NCBI RefSeq assembly: GCF_900156875.1
Contig: NZ_LT707409.1
Span: 1,270,961 to 1,334,960 of the forward strand
Source of the DNA: Robertmurraya dakarensis
Lineage (GTDB): Bacteria; Bacillota; Bacilli; Bacillales; Cytobacillaceae
DNA length: 64,000 bases
Reading direction: 5' to 3'
Under the pieces are notes generated by a model, which was not told the origin of the DNA, ran no database searches, and was given only the letters and a program-made list of their open reading frames with translations. The translations under genes and the position numbers were made by a program. Position 1 is the stretch's first letter, and every line of letters begins with the position of its first letter. This document shows positions 44,706-52,512 of the stretch, piece after piece.

Positions 44706-45413
44706 TTATTTATTCGGTCCAAAAACTCGCTTATCAATCGAAGAACTTTCACCTGCTAAACGTTTTGATAATGTTTCTTTCCAGCTATCTGCCAAAAATT
44801 CGCAAGAGGCAAGCTCCTTCGCAAGCTGTAAATCATCTTTTTTGACATGCATGACTTCATTACACTTAGCAATGGTCCACTCCGGACATGGTCGTTCCAG
44901 TAAATTCAACTCTAATTTATCATGAACATATGCTTCTTTCAAAATACGAAAATACCATCCGGTTCTCCCTGATTGCTGAATTTTTAACGCAAAGTCTACA
45001 ATGCGAAAACGACGTGCCGGTTTCCAGCACGGCTGGCGGGGTTGAGACACTTGAATAATACCTTCCCCAAACTGATAGGTATCACCTAAACAAACAGATT
45101 GCTCATTCATACCGTTAACGGCTAAATTTTCCCCCATTGCTCCTATCTCAATAGTATCAAGATGCAGTTCTTTCTCCCAAAAATCATAATGTGTAATCGG
45201 ATAGGCAAATATTGCTTTTTCTATTCCACCATGATTTTTCGTATCTGCTACTTCATCCCCTGCTAATCCCGTCACTCCAAGCCAAATTTTACCTTCAACA
45301 GACTTTTTAAACATCGCACTCTCCCACTGCTTGTCCATTAGTGGTTCTGCATCAGGCTGTCCAATTTTTTTCACTTTCCCAACTAATAATTTTTCAATAT
45401 ATGGCTTAGTCAT
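44706..45413 (-). CDS. MOSC domain protein (YiiM-like)
   Basis: A 235-residue molybdenum-cofactor sulfurase C-terminal (MOSC) domain protein. GLAGDEVADTKNHGGIEKAIFAYP and GENLAVNGM are diagnostic; the conserved Cys is in VSQPRQPCWKPARR. YiiM-type members detoxify N-hydroxylated bases such as 6-hydroxylaminopurine using molybdenum cofactor. The frame opens at 45446, but the ATG at 45413 follows GGGGGGAG by five bases. It may be co-transcribed with the serine acetyltransferase gene. Confidence 0.87.
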   Translation of the reverse strand: MTKPYIEKLLVGKVKKIGQPDAEPLMDKQWESAMFKKSVEGKIWLGVTGLAGDEVADTKNHGGIEKAIFAYPITHYDFWEKELHLDTIEIGAMGENLAVNGMNEQSVCLGDTYQFGEGIIQVSQPRQPCWKPARRFRIVDFALKIQQSGRTGWYFRILKEAYVHDKLELNLLERPCPEWTIAKCNEVMHVKKDDLQLAKELASCEFLADSWKETLSKRLAGESSSIDKRVFGPNK

Positions 45414-45613
45414 CGTAACTCCCCCCTTGTTAACAACACTCTTCATATAATAACAGTATACTATATGGCAACAATGATTACGTAGAGCAAGTTAGTCTAG
45501 AATGCGCAGAAATAATGTGACAGTTTTCTAACATCTACACCATGATTACTGTTTTTAGATAACAAATAAGATAACATAATAGATAATTCTTGAATATTTA
45601 GGAGGAAAAAGTA

Positions 45614-45781
45614 ATGGAACTAACAAAAGAAGAAAAATCAATGCGACTACAAATCATGCTTAAAGAGGCACTAAAACCTATGCTGGAAAAAATAGATAAA
45701 TTAGAGCAAGAAATAAAGGAAATGAAAGAAAATCAAGAAGAGATTCGCAATATCGTATCGAGCAATACTAAAACCAAATAA
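45614..45781 (+). CDS. Small coiled-coil protein, 55 residues
   Basis: ATG at 45614 eight bases after AGGAGG, 55 codons to TAA. The middle reads as heptads: ALKPMLEKIDKLEQEIKEMK followed by ENQEEIRNIV, with Leu/Ile/Met at a and d positions, so a single amphipathic helix or coiled coil is likely. It is very rich in Glu and Lys. I do not recognise the family. It has its own upstream region and a hairpin just downstream (45792-45837). Confidence 0.72.
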   Translation: MELTKEEKSMRLQIMLKEALKPMLEKIDKLEQEIKEMKENQEEIRNIVSSNTKTK

Positions 45782-45791
45782 AAATCAACCG

Positions 45792-45837
45792 GGGACTGTG
45801 ACAGGAACTTTAACGATGCCCGCCTGTCTCAGCTCCT
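45792..45837. repeat. Imperfect inverted repeat without T run
   Basis: GGGGACTGTGACAGG pairs imperfectly with CCTGTCTCAGCTCC round a ~16-nt loop. It is GC-rich compared with its surroundings and lies between the 55-residue gene and the degV stop. It may be a weak terminator or an element remnant. Confidence 0.4.
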
Positions 45838-45896
45838 GAGTGATCGAATTTATTAAAAATATATTTAAGTTTACATAATAATATTACAGTCAATTA

Positions 45897-46751
45897 TTAA
45901 GAAGACTCTAATCCCGCAATCCCGAAGCCGCCAGGACCCGCATGTGTAGAAATCATGGCACCTGCTTGAATCCATTTTATATTCTTAAACCCTTTATCAT
46001 TTACAATCTCTTCCATTCTCTCCTTAACTTTATCATCAAGCCCAAGTGAATAGATTAAGTAAATCTGCTCATTACTTATGTTGTATTGCTCCAGATAATC
46101 TAGTATAAGCTTTTCCGCAACAATATCGATTTTCCCACGATATTTTCTGGTCGAAACCAGCTTACCTTCCTGTAATTCAATACAAGGCTTTATTTTTAAT
46201 AAGCTGCCACCGAGATATGCCAGATTACTTACTCGGCCTCCTGCTCTTAAGAAATCCAAACTGCCTGGAACAAAAGCCAATCTTGATTTCGGGACCATGG
46301 CTTCAATTTTATTAACAAGTTCATTCGGCTCTATATCAGGATCTTCCTCTAACAAAGTAACCGCATACATCACAATGGCCGTCAATCCGCCTGTCACGTT
46401 CAAGGCATCAATCAAAACGATATCATCCATGTCTTCAGCAGCGATGACTGCATTTTGGAAGGAAGATGATGCCTTTGAGGTATATCCAATATGAATAATG
46501 ATGCAATCTGGATAATCTGCTTTAATTTTCTTAAAAAGCTCTTCATATTCATGAGAGTTTGTTGATGTCGTAGATGGTATTTTCTTAGTACGATCATAGT
46601 AATCGTAAATATCCTGTACAGGTAAAGAACCATCTAAATAGTCCTTCCCGTCCATAATAACGTGCATAGGAACGACTTTAATATTATGTTTTTCAGCCCA
46701 ATCCCTAGGTAAATCGGCGCCGCTTTCTGTCGTGATAATGATTTTTTTCAT
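45897..46751 (-). CDS. DegV family fatty-acid-binding protein
   Basis: A 284-residue DegV (FakB-like) protein that binds a fatty acid for phosphorylation by FakA. Conserved: TTESGADLP at the start, STTSTNSHEYEELF (the TSxPS-like lipid headgroup loop), IGYTSKASSSFQNA, and the C-terminal AMISTHAGPGGFGIA with the His and Gly of the binding site. GGAGG precedes the ATG. No fakA gene is adjacent. Confidence 0.9.
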   Translation of the reverse strand: MKKIIITTESGADLPRDWAEKHNIKVVPMHVIMDGKDYLDGSLPVQDIYDYYDRTKKIPSTTSTNSHEYEELFKKIKADYPDCIIIHIGYTSKASSSFQNAVIAAEDMDDIVLIDALNVTGGLTAIVMYAVTLLEEDPDIEPNELVNKIEAMVPKSRLAFVPGSLDFLRAGGRVSNLAYLGGSLLKIKPCIELQEGKLVSTRKYRGKIDIVAEKLILDYLEQYNISNEQIYLIYSLGLDDKVKERMEEIVNDKGFKNIKWIQAGAMISTHAGPGGFGIAGLESS

Positions 46752-46834
46752 GATAATCCTCCAGTTTTCATCATTACATTCGCATTACTATCTTCTACAT
46801 TAACTTAATTGGAAATACTGAAAGGTCGTTATGC

Positions 46835-46882
46835 CCAAAAAAGAAAACCCCCCAGTGCAGTAATATATACTCCACGGGGGGG
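46835..46882 (-). terminator. Terminator of thrC
   Basis: Arms with a run of six C and six G (46848-46862 with 46868-46882) and a TTTTCTTTTTT tail on the minus strand, just after the thrC stop. Confidence 0.85.
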
Positions 46883-46894
46883 AGGGCTCTCAAA

Positions 46895-48301
46895 TTATAT
46901 TGCCTTTTCCTTGGCAAAATGCGACTCTAGCTTGCGCGCAACATCGTCGTTGGTTGCTTCAACCACTTCTTGATATTGAGGTTTATCAAAAAGGTCACTA
47001 ATTTGTTCTGGGTAAGTTTGTTGAATTTCACAACGCTCGATCGACTCATTAAACTTAGCTGGATGAGCTGTCGCAAGTGTGACACACACCTCGCCAGGAT
47101 CATTACAATGCTCATATGCAGCCACACCACAAGAAGTATGTGGATCAAGTAAATAGCTTGTTTCAGCATGATACTTTTTGATGGTCTGGAGGCATTCTTC
47201 CCCCAATACTCCATATGCTGCAAAATCCTCTTTTACCTGACGAAGCAGTTCTTCACTCACTTCAATTTTACCTTGAGATTTGAAAGTATCCATTAAAGCT
47301 GATACTTCTTTTGAATTTTCGTCAAGTAAGTAGTATAAATAACGTTCAAAGTTGCTCGCAACTTGAATATCCATAGAAGGGCTGAATGTGCTGTGGAATT
47401 CACCAGGCTGATACACCCCGTCCTGAATAAAGCGTTCTAAAATATTATTTTCATTCGTCGCAACGATAAGCTTTCCAACCGGCAGACCCATTCTCTTAGC
47501 GAGGTAGCCAGCAAAGATATCTCCAAAATTACCTGTAGGCACACTGAAGTTAACCGTCTTTGCACCTGTCTCTTTTGTTACTTGGAAGTATGCATAAAAA
47601 TAATATACCGTTTGCGCTAAAATACGAGCAAAGTTAATCGAGTTAATTGCACGAAGGTGATATTTATTTTTGAAATCTAAATCCGCAAAAAGTTCCTTGA
47701 TAATTCTTTGACCATCGTCAAATGTTCCTTCTATCGCCAAGTTTAGAACAGATTCATCATCAACCGTCGTCATTTGCAGTTCTTGGACTTTACTTACTTT
47801 TCCATGAGGATGCAAAATACAAATGCGAATGCCTTCTTTCCCTCTTACACCCTCAATGGCAGATGCACCTGTATCTCCTGAAGTAGCCCCAAGAATATTG
47901 ATGGTTTCGCCTGTCTTTTTTGCAATATAAGAATATAAGTTCCCTAGAAACTGCAGGGCTACATCTTTAAAGGCGAAGGTTGGACCATGGAACAATTCTA
48001 ATACATACATGTTATCCTTAACCTTTTGAACTGGCGTTACTTCCGGGTGACGGAAAGTGCCATAGCTTTTCTCAATTAATTCTTTCAGTTCCTGTTCTGG
48101 AATTTCGCCATCCACATAATAAGATATAATTTCAAACGCTAATTCCTGATAAGACATATGAGATAATGCCTCTAATCTTTCTGCAGGGATTTGCGGTATT
48201 TTTTCTGGAATTAAAAGACCTCCATCATTCGCCAGTCCCATCATGACTGCATCAATAAAACCAATTTCACTTACATTTCCACGTGTGCTAATGTATCTCA
48301 T
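46895..48301 (-). CDS. thrC: Threonine synthase, long (E. coli/yeast) type
   Basis: PLP enzyme that turns O-phosphohomoserine into threonine. 468 residues from the ATG at 48301 (GGAGG five bases upstream). N-terminal MRYISTRGNVSEIGF, the PLP Lys in FAFKDVALQFLGNLY, ATSGDTGASAIEG, VPTGNFGDIFAGY and the C-terminal LATAHPAKF. This is the long form found in E. coli and yeast, not the ~350-residue form encoded with hom and thrB in B. subtilis. It is a stand-alone gene here. Confidence 0.92.
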   Translation of the reverse strand: MRYISTRGNVSEIGFIDAVMMGLANDGGLLIPEKIPQIPAERLEALSHMSYQELAFEIISYYVDGEIPEQELKELIEKSYGTFRHPEVTPVQKVKDNMYVLELFHGPTFAFKDVALQFLGNLYSYIAKKTGETINILGATSGDTGASAIEGVRGKEGIRICILHPHGKVSKVQELQMTTVDDESVLNLAIEGTFDDGQRIIKELFADLDFKNKYHLRAINSINFARILAQTVYYFYAYFQVTKETGAKTVNFSVPTGNFGDIFAGYLAKRMGLPVGKLIVATNENNILERFIQDGVYQPGEFHSTFSPSMDIQVASNFERYLYYLLDENSKEVSALMDTFKSQGKIEVSEELLRQVKEDFAAYGVLGEECLQTIKKYHAETSYLLDPHTSCGVAAYEHCNDPGEVCVTLATAHPAKFNESIERCEIQQTYPEQISDLFDKPQYQEVVEATNDDVARKLESHFAKEKAI

Positions 48302-48509
48302 AATGTCCTCCAAAATAGAAATAATATATTACTATCCTTACTCAGTAAACGTCGTAAGTCAATATTGAAAATTATTCTGAGAAAGGATACTTTTTTCATC
48401 TGCTCTTTCAATAATCCAATTCTATCAGAAAAAAGGCTTTTTAAATAGAGGAGCTTTTTCTAAAATTGAAAAAATACTCATCATAATGTAAAATTTAATA
48501 GAATTTGGT

Positions 48510-48545
48510 AAAAAAATTGCCCTTACACACTTTTGTGCAAAGGCA
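48510..48545 (-). terminator. Terminator of the stalk-domain gene
   Basis: Arms TGCCCTTACACA / TGTGCAAAGGCA (48518-48529, 48534-48545, with one mismatch) and a 4-nt loop, followed by ATTTTTTT on the minus strand. Confidence 0.85.
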
Positions 48546-48556
48546 TCTTTTCAACA

Positions 48557-49477
48557 CTATTCTATTTCAATGAGCTCTTCTAGCAATGAATAAGGTACAT
48601 ACGTTTTGGCTGGTTCCAGCAAGGCAGGTGCTTCTTCAAAATAACGAATTGCTTTATTGTATCCGTACATTTTCGTACCCCTCGTTATTGTAAACGTCAC
48701 GGCTCCTTTTGACAGAATCGCTCCTTTTCCTGTTGAATTCACTTCAAACCCTAGCTGTTCGGCAACGAGACGAAGTGGAATCATCTTGATCCCATTGACT
48801 TCATAGTTATCATTTTCAGCAATTTCATACGCTTTTTCAATGTCGGTTAACTCTTCCGATTGATCATACTCCATCACAACAATCTTCGAAGGTCCTATTT
48901 GAGCTGGGTAACTTTCTAATATCACTTCATAAAAAATGAGAACATCTTTATCAACGATGTCTTCAGGTTTCAAAACAGCTCCAGATAAATTAGTAATGGA
49001 AGTTCCCTCTCCGATATGAATGATTAGGTCTTTCTTTTTATTAAGAAAGTCTTGATCAAACTGATCTAATTTAACAGTACCATCATTTTCTGTTTGAACG
49101 ATGACTACTTCTGGTGAATATTGTGGCGGGTAAATCATAATCATCGGTTTATTGCTATCAATATAGACCGTCACTTCCATGCCTTCCTCTATCTCCGCTT
49201 TTTTCCCTGTGTTATCAAACACCTTCGTTTCGGCATCAAAGTAAAATCCAAATGGTTCCTTTTCATCATCAATTTTCGCAAAATAAGTTCCACTTGTTTG
49301 TTCTGTGATTTCTGTAATCTTCCCAGAAACCTTAATAAATCTTTGCTGATCTACTTCATTTTCTTCTTGAAGTATGGGCGTTACGCTGCCTTCTTGATTG
49401 TTTGCAAAAACAGATGGTGACAGTAGTAAGCTGCTCGTAACAGCTGCCGTAAATGCGATACATATCCTTTTCTTCAT
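48557..49477 (-). CDS. Secreted protein with copper-amine-oxidase N-terminal-like (stalk) domain
   Basis: An exported 306-residue protein. The signal peptide at about 1-26 ends in SVFA-NN. The first ~190 residues hold an OB-like region (VSGKITEITEQTSGTYFAKI). The C-terminal ~75 residues carry a copper-amine-oxidase-N-like fold, IPLRLVAEQLGFEVNST and TYVPYSLLEELI, a wall-associated 'stalk' module common in Firmicutes. No Cys residues remain after the signal peptide. The ATG at 49477 follows AAAGGAGAG. The second palindromic array lies in its upstream region. Confidence 0.78.
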   Translation of the reverse strand: MKKRICIAFTAAVTSSLLLSPSVFANNQEGSVTPILQEENEVDQQRFIKVSGKITEITEQTSGTYFAKIDDEKEPFGFYFDAETKVFDNTGKKAEIEEGMEVTVYIDSNKPMIMIYPPQYSPEVVIVQTENDGTVKLDQFDQDFLNKKKDLIIHIGEGTSITNLSGAVLKPEDIVDKDVLIFYEVILESYPAQIGPSKIVVMEYDQSEELTDIEKAYEIAENDNYEVNGIKMIPLRLVAEQLGFEVNSTGKGAILSKGAVTFTITRGTKMYGYNKAIRYFEEAPALLEPAKTYVPYSLLEELIEIE

Positions 49478-49621
49478 TATAACTCTCTCCTTTGTGATAC
49501 AATTCAATCCATTAGTCGTATGGTACTGGAAAAAGTTACAACATTGTAGAAAATAGATAGTGTCGCTAGAATATATACTAGTCCCGTAGGGTTAATCCGT
49601 TAAAAAACTTTTAAGTGAATC

Positions 49622-50017
49622 TTTATTCTGGTTATGAAGACCTTTTTCCGGCTCGAGTCAAAGATAAACGGTCGTCATCCCTGTTATGAAGACCTTTTTC
49701 CGGCTCAACCCAAAGTTAAACAGTCGTCATCCCTGCTATGAAGACCTTTTTCCGGTTCTAGCCAAAGATAAACGGTCGTCATCCCTGCTATGAAGACCTT
49801 TTTTCCGGCTCAACCCAAAGTTAAACGGTCGTCATCCCTGCTATGAAGACCTTTTTTCCGGCTCAACCCAAAGATAAACGGTCGTCATCCCTGTTATGAA
49901 GACCTTTTTCCGGCTCAACCCAAAGTTAAACGGTCGTCATCCCTGCTATGAAGACCTTTTTTCCGGCTCAACCCAAAGTTAAACGGTCGTCATCCCTGCT
50001 ATGAAGACCTTTTTTCC
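49622..50017. repeat. 8-unit 52/53-bp palindromic tandem array (array 2)
   Basis: ATGAAGACC recurs at 49634, 49686, 49738, 49790, 49843, 49896, 49948 and 50001, spaced 52 or 53 bp; the extra base is a T in the T run. Seven complete 25-nt hairpins GGTCGTCAT-7 nt-ATGAAGACC start at 49670, 49722 (first base G to A), 49774, 49827, 49880, 49932 and 49985. The first unit is degenerate. Linkers alternate mainly between CAAAGTTAAAC and CAAAGATAAAC after a T run and CCGGCTCAACC. It lies between tatA (stop 50050) and the stalk-domain gene. Arm and loop sizes equal those of array 1. Confidence 0.93.
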
Positions 50018-50049
50018 AGTGATGTCACTACCCCCAGCTTCTTCAGTTT

Positions 50050-50250
50050 TTATGACTTCTTCTCCGTGCTGGCCATTACCTCTTTTGCTTGATCAACTTC
50101 CTCCGAAACTAACTCGCGAGTGGATTTTTTAAATTCTTTCAGGGTCGATCCGAACGCACGGCCAATTTCGGGCAGTTTTTTCGGGCCAAAAATCACCAAT
50201 GCAATGACAAGAATCAGGATTAGACCTGGGATTCCAATATTTTGTAACAT
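50050..50250 (-). CDS. tatA: Twin-arginine translocase subunit TatA
   Basis: A 66-residue pore-forming subunit of the Tat system that exports folded proteins. One membrane helix (about 4-20, [17 protein letters not shown]) is followed by the diagnostic [14 protein letters not shown] hinge and amphipathic helix, then a charged tail. AAGGAGGAG precedes the ATG. It is the last gene behind phoX, whose product has a Tat signal, resembling the phoD-tatAd-tatCd arrangement of B. subtilis. tatC is not in the window. Confidence 0.93.
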   Translation of the reverse strand: MLQNIGIPGLILILVIALVIFGPKKLPEIGRAFGSTLKEFKKSTRELVSEEVDQAKEVMASTEKKS

Positions 50251-50265
50251 ATGTGCTCCTCCTTT

Positions 50266-50454
50266 TTATATCGCTTGTTTCATGAATGCTTTTCTTTGAG
50301 ATTCAAAGTTATATAGCTTAAAATCAGCCTTCTTGCCACATAAATGACATTTCATAACTCCCGTATTTTTTAAATCATCAGGGATTGGTTGTACGTGTGG
50401 GAGAAAGATCATTTTCACTCCCTGATTCACATGCTGCTTACATACGGCAATCAT
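50266..50454 (-). CDS. CxxH/CxxC small protein
   Basis: A 62-residue protein with a CKQH pair near the N-terminus and a CHLCGKKADFKLYNF pair near the C-terminus, which together look like a small zinc-binding site. This fits the CxxH/CxxC family seen in Bacillus. The longest frame is 85 codons, but the ATG at 50454 (or the GTG three bases before) follows AAAGGAG. It sits between phoX (75-bp gap) and tatA (15-bp gap), so it is probably in the same transcript. Function unknown. Confidence 0.75.
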   Translation of the reverse strand: MIAVCKQHVNQGVKMIFLPHVQPIPDDLKNTGVMKCHLCGKKADFKLYNFESQRKAFMKQAI

Positions 50455-50529
50455 CACAGAATGCTCCTTTCGTCCATAAAAATGAAGGTGCAAACGAGTT
50501 AACCCGTTTACACCTATTTTCATAAGTGT

Positions 50530-52173
50530 TTACTTAAATGCTCCACCCTGAATGGCAACTAAGCATGAACGTCCAAATTTCTTACCAGGATACGGATTCC
50601 ATGTTTCTGGGTGTTGAACATCCACGAACAATGTGCGTTCATCCGGAGTGAGCCATGGACCGGTTACCTCACAGCCTTTAGGTCCTGATGCGAATTGGAA
50701 TGGATCTCCGTAATTTTTCCCGTCAGTCGGCACCATGAAGACACCGCAGTTTTTATATGGAGCATAGACATTATCTTCCGTCGCTCCAAAGTCTTCTACC
50801 ACCCATAGGTTTCCTTTGCTATCAAAATGAAGATTATCCGGGCAAGTAATCCCGCTTTGCTGTCCACCGGCAATAAATACTTCAAACGTAAAGGTCTCGC
50901 TTCCATGATCACCATCACCAGGCACAAAACGATAAATTTGACCGTGGAAGTTTCCGTGATTTGAGTTATTTGTTAGTGCTAAGAAAACACTGCCATCATT
51001 TGGGTGAATCTCAACATCTTCTGGACGGTCCAGCTTTGTTGCACCAACAGCAGCTGCTGCTTCTCGAGTGTACGTTAAGACATCTGCTTGGCTGTTAAAA
51101 AACTTCTTCCCATCCTTTTCATAGTTTTGCAGTTTTTCATTTGTTTCATAATCTAAAGCGATCCACTTTTGAGCGCCAAGATTGGCAACATATAGAGTTC
51201 CTTCTTCTAAAATATCAAAGTTTGCAGTACGGTTATTTCTATTGAACTTCTTCTTACTAACGAATTTATAGAAACACTCACCGCGAGAATCGTCTCCCAT
51301 ATAGACAACTACTCGGGCATCTTTTGTTTGGCCCATCGCCGCATTTTCGTGTGCAAAACGTCCAAGAGCGGTGTGCTTTCGTACAGGTGCTTTTGGATTG
51401 AATGGATCAACTTCCATTACCCAGCCATAATGCTCATCTGTAAAGTTTGGCCAGCCGTAATCGTCTCCGTATTCTGTGTTTTCTTCACAAGAAAGAGCTG
51501 TATTCCAAAGTGTGCGACCGCCGCTGCAGTTTCCAAGTGAACCTTCTACTACTTTAGCTCCTTTTACAGCGGAGCTTCCCGCAGCAGGTCCTGTTAATTG
51601 AATACGTGTAGTCCCATCCACACGACGGTTGTAATCGTCATTTTTGACAAGTACCCATTTGCCTTTTTCCTTCTTCACGTGGATGACAGATCCGCCGACC
51701 GCTTCTTTTTGCATTTTTAAAAACGCCGGGAATTGTGCTAGATTTTCTTTTTTGTATGTATCAGGATTGATTCCTAATATATTCATATAGTTTTCTGGTT
51801 CTGGGAACTCGTGATTTACCCAAATTAAACCTTCTTCCGAATTATTTCCGCCTTCTAAGCTATCGATTGGAAAGTAGACGGTTAGGTCTGCTGCATCCCC
51901 AAATTTTTCTCCTCGTGAATTAATAACATCACCATAAGAAGCGATAATATTATAGTGATAGCCCTTCGGCAGCAAAAGGTCATTTTCCCATGAACGTTCA
52001 ATCGGTTTGAATGGAGCTGTCAGTGGCTTGCCTTTCCCTTTCGGTTGTCCATCCATTAAATGATTGGCGGTTGCCGCGTTCGCAGCAGGTGCTAATGCCC
52101 CCAGTCCTGATGATGCTGCAACAATTGCCGCAGTTCCTGTTCCCATATACGTTAAAAATTTACGACGATCCAT
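50530..52173 (-). CDS. phoX: PhoX-family alkaline phosphatase, Tat-exported
   Basis: A 547-residue phosphatase of the PhoX (DUF839) family, which uses iron and calcium to remove phosphate from organic esters outside the cell. The N-terminus MDRRKFLTYMG is a Tat signal, with a hydrophobic stretch to about residue 33 and ANAA before the mature part. Family segments: EGLIWVNHEFPEP, GNCSGGRTLWNTALSCEENT, GRFAHENAAM, VVYMGDDSRGECFYKFV and RPEDVEIHP. The next genes are a CxxH/CxxC protein and tatA. A Pho box lies upstream. Confidence 0.9.
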   Translation of the reverse strand: MDRRKFLTYMGTGTAAIVAASSGLGALAPAANAATANHLMDGQPKGKGKPLTAPFKPIERSWENDLLLPKGYHYNIIASYGDVINSRGEKFGDAADLTVYFPIDSLEGGNNSEEGLIWVNHEFPEPENYMNILGINPDTYKKENLAQFPAFLKMQKEAVGGSVIHVKKEKGKWVLVKNDDYNRRVDGTTRIQLTGPAAGSSAVKGAKVVEGSLGNCSGGRTLWNTALSCEENTEYGDDYGWPNFTDEHYGWVMEVDPFNPKAPVRKHTALGRFAHENAAMGQTKDARVVVYMGDDSRGECFYKFVSKKKFNRNNRTANFDILEEGTLYVANLGAQKWIALDYETNEKLQNYEKDGKKFFNSQADVLTYTREAAAAVGATKLDRPEDVEIHPNDGSVFLALTNNSNHGNFHGQIYRFVPGDGDHGSETFTFEVFIAGGQQSGITCPDNLHFDSKGNLWVVEDFGATEDNVYAPYKNCGVFMVPTDGKNYGDPFQFASGPKGCEVTGPWLTPDERTLFVDVQHPETWNPYPGKKFGRSCLVAIQGGAFK

Positions 52174-52222
52174 ATCTTAATACGCTCCTTTTCACATGTC
52201 TAAGTATGTATTTACATGAGTA

Positions 52223-52276
52223 ATTATGCTTTTTTACTGTTAAAACAGTATTAATAAACTTTATGATTTTTGTAAA
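52223..52276 (-). promoter_or_regulatory. Pho box and -10 of the phoX operon
   Basis: Four hexamers with exact 5-bp spacers (11-bp period) on the minus strand: TTTACA (52271-52276), CATAAA (52260-52265), TTAATA (52249-52254) and TTAACA (52238-52243). Three fit the Bacillus PhoP consensus TTHAYA. A CATAAT -10 lies at 52223-52228, nine bases on, the geometry of PhoP-activated promoters. Confidence 0.72.
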
Positions 52277-52476
52277 ATGGGAAGTTAGGGAAAATGGCTT
52301 ATCATCACAAGCAAAAATTACATAAACTGTAAAAAATTTTAAGAACGCTGGTATTTAGATCGAAAATTGTCGGGTAATGGTATTCAAGACTTAGGTAAAT
52401 GGAATCAATCTACCAAATAGAGGGTCTTCATAAAATTTACATTCTATTAATATTCACTCTTAAAGTAAGCTCCCAT
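52277..52476. other. Intergenic stretch with no recognised feature
   Basis: About 200 bp of AT-rich sequence between the Pho box and the terminator of the VWA gene. I see no open frame with a ribosome binding site. Confidence 0.5.
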
Positions 52477-52510
52477 AAAAAAAAAGCGATAGCCTGGCTA
52501 TCACTTTTTT
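52477..52510 (-). terminator. Terminator of the moxR-VWA operon
   Basis: Arms AAAAAGCGATAGCC / GGCTATCACTTTTT with a minimal loop, and nine T on the minus strand, starting two bases after the VWA stop. Confidence 0.88.
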
Positions 52511-52512
52511 TA

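Noticed and set aside
48302-48440. T-box leader upstream of thrC
   Set aside because: No conserved T-box sequence (TGGNACC-type) or specifier stem was found in the 250-bp upstream region.
24002-50017. Riboswitch or tRNA-like RNA genes inside the palindromic arrays
   Set aside because: The hairpins are identical simple stems without conserved aptamer blocks or cloverleaf; no promoter with a downstream gene in phase is evident.
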